NCBI GenBank assembly: GCA_013698395.1
Contig: JACCUZ010000342.1
Location: 1-7,342 of the forward strand
Direction of reading: 5' to 3'
Source: Sporichthyaceae bacterium
Lineage (GTDB): Bacteria > Actinomycetota > Actinomycetes > JACCUZ01
DNA length: 7,342 nt
Shown here: one piece after another, positions 6,291 through 7,342 of the stretch
How positions within the stretch are numbered: position 1 is the stretch's first letter
Layout of the letters: every line of letters starts with the position of its first letter
Translations under genes and position numbers: made by a program
The notes under the pieces: generated by a model
Seen by the model: the letters and a program-made list of their open reading frames with translations, nothing else
Databases searched by the model: none
Told to the model about the DNA's origin: nothing

Positions 6291-7291
6291 CTAGCGTCCG
6301 TGCAGCAACGGTTGGTGCGGGTCGTGCGGGGTGCCGCGTCGTCGGGCGGCCATTCCGGAGAGTGCTTCGAGGACGACCCGGTTTGCCAGCGCCGCGGTGA
6401 TGTCCGCGTGTCGTACGGCGGGGAGACCTCGACGACGTCCATCCCCACGACCGGCAGCTCGAGACACACCCGGCGAACGGCGTCGAGAAGCTGGCGCGCG
6501 CTCAGGCCACCGGGCTCCGGCGTCCCGGTCCCCGGCGCGTGGGCGGGGTCCGCGACGTCGATGTCGACGGAGAGGAAGACGCCGTCGCAGTCGTCGACAG
6601 CGAGGGCGAACGCCTCGGTAAGGCACTCGTCCAGACCGCGGGCGCCGATCTCGGTCATCTCGTAGGACCGCATCCGCGCAGCCGCCATCCAGTCCAGCGT
6701 GTCAGGTGCCGGCCAGTAGCCCCGCAAGCCGATCTGCAGGAACCGGTCGCCGCGGGCGGCACCGGACTCGATCAGTCGGCGCATCGGCTGCCCATGGCCG
6801 TAGAGCGAGCCGAACTCGACGTCGCCCGTGTCGGCATGCGCGTCGAAGTGCACGACGCTGACCCGCCCGTCGCCGTGGTGGCGGGCGACGCCCGTGACGT
6901 CGGCGAGCGTGATCGAGTGGTCGCCCCCCAGGACCACCGGTACGGCACCGCTGGCCGCGATGGTGGCCACCGCTTCGGTGAGCGCCGCCAGCGACCGCTC
7001 GATGTGGCCCGGGGGCATCTCCACGTCGCCCGCGTCCAGAACCCGCAGGTCGCGCAGCGGGTCGACCCGCAGCGCGAGGTGCGGCCGCGAGCCGTCGTGC
7101 CCCAGGTAGTCGGTGCCGCGGATAGCACGCGGGCCGAAGCGGGTCCCCGGCCGGTGCGACGTGCCGCCGTCGAACGGCGCACCGAGCACCACGACGTCGG
7201 CTGCCTCGAACGTGGCCGGCTCACCGAGGTCGCAGCGGTCGGTGCCGAGAAAGGTGATGTCAGGACCGAACATCGTGCCGTAGCGGGCCAT
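6291..7291 (-). CDS. Agmatinase/guanidinobutyrase-family ureohydrolase, with a frameshift near the C-terminus
   Basis: A manganese ureohydrolase that cleaves a guanidino compound to urea and an amine. N-terminal family motif LGAPFDGGTSHRPGTRFGPRAIR lies at 36-58. Metal ligands are all present: His125 (LGGDHSIT), Asp150, His152 and Asp154 (FDAHADTGD), Asp243 and Asp245 (SVDIDVADP). The substrate-loop signature APGTGTPEPGGL is at 252-263. After VVEVSPPYD (286-294) the family continues with HADITAALANRVVLEAL, which is found here only in the -1-shifted frame. Restoring one base near 6410 gives a 333-residue protein ending at TAG (complement of 6291-6293), a normal family length. The start has AAGG eight bases upstream and lies 2 bp after the stop of the preceding gene. 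Agmatine is the textbook substrate; 4-guanidinobutyrate would yield GABA for the nearby gabT, and other guanidino compounds are possible. The family is clear but the substrate is not. Confidence 0.88.
6409..6411 (-). other. Single-base deletion (frameshift) in the ureohydrolase gene
   Basis: On the minus strand the gene reads TAC GAC ACG CGG ACA, translating to YDTRT. One additional C after GAC gives TAC GAC CAC GCG GAC ATC ACC, YDHADIT, which is the family's conserved continuation, and the frame then runs on to ANRVVLEAL and a stop 10 bp before the next start. The unrepaired frame instead gives about 43 Arg/Ser/Thr/Pro-rich, non-conserved residues and enters the next gene in frame. Whether the base is absent in the organism or only in this assembly cannot be told. 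Confidence 0.82.
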
Positions 7292-7293
7292 CG

Positions 7294-7342
7294 TCAGACC
7301 TTGCGCCGGCTGCTGACGACCTGGGCGGTGACCACCGCGGCC
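7294..7342 (-). CDS. C-terminal tail of an unidentified protein (gene continues beyond the window)
   Basis: Fifteen codons and a TGA (complement of 7294-7296) are open to the right edge and encode AAVVTAQVVSSRRKV. A short hydrophobic run followed by a basic end is what the last membrane helix and cytosolic tail of a transporter often look like, and a permease before a ureohydrolase would make sense. The fragment is too short to assign a family. Its stop lies 2 bp before the ureohydrolase ATG, so it most likely belongs to the same operon and may carry the operon's first gene or promoter-proximal part. Confidence 0.5.
   Translation of the reverse strand, partial: AAVVTAQVVSSRRKV

Noticed and set aside
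6395..6425. Programmed ribosomal frameshift in the ureohydrolase gene
   Set aside because: There is no slippery heptamer or evident stimulatory hairpin at the site, and the family does not use frameshifting. A simple base deletion or sequencing error explains it better.

Overview
The window comes from a high-GC actinobacterium that uses mycothiol. The evidence is the strong G/C bias at third codon positions, a clear S-(hydroxymethyl)mycothiol (mycothiol-dependent formaldehyde) dehydrogenase, a GabT that matches the mycobacterial protein closely (recognised by eye), and an MMPL exporter divergent from a TetR regulator. I cannot name the genus; something in the Pseudonocardiales or a related order would fit.

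Layout. Positions 1-1120 (minus) hold the N-terminal half of an MMPL/RND membrane transporter that runs off the left edge. It diverges from a TetR-family regulator (1238-1969, plus) across a 117-bp control region. That region holds a near-consensus minus-strand promoter and a perfect GTGAAC-GCT-GTTCAC dyad that overlaps its -10 element. The regulator's stop overlaps the ATG of gabT (1966-3309, plus), so regulator and GABA aminotransferase form a coupled pair. A second, minus-strand operon converges on gabT with only 19 bp between the stop codons. In transcription order it contains: the last 15 codons of an unidentified gene at the right edge (7294-7342), an agmatinase-family ureohydrolase (6291-7291), a saccharopine-dehydrogenase-like oxidoreductase (5051-6280), the mycothiol-dependent formaldehyde dehydrogenase mscR (3959-5044) and a glyoxalase-II-like metallo-beta-lactamase-fold hydrolase (3329-3958). 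Gaps in this operon are 2, 10, 6 and 0 bp, so it is almost certainly one transcript; its promoter lies outside the window.

How the genes may work together. The ureohydrolase would release urea from a guanidino compound (agmatine, 4-guanidinobutyrate or similar). If the product is putrescine or GABA, GabT would carry the carbon to succinate semialdehyde. MscR plus the hydrolase form a formaldehyde-to-formate route via mycothiol. The saccharopine-dehydrogenase-like protein resembles carboxy(nor)spermidine dehydrogenases in its C-terminal part and may act on an amine. Individual family assignments are strong; the combined pathway is inference.

The most notable sequence-level observation is a one-base deletion in the ureohydrolase gene near position 6410. 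It throws the conserved C-terminal segment out of frame and happens to join the gene in frame to the downstream dehydrogenase, giving an apparent 746-residue fusion. All metal ligands lie before the lesion. It could be a sequencing error, a real mutation or, least likely, a true fusion. I see no RNA genes, CRISPR arrays, insertion sequences or long repeats, and no gene-free stretch over 300 bases.
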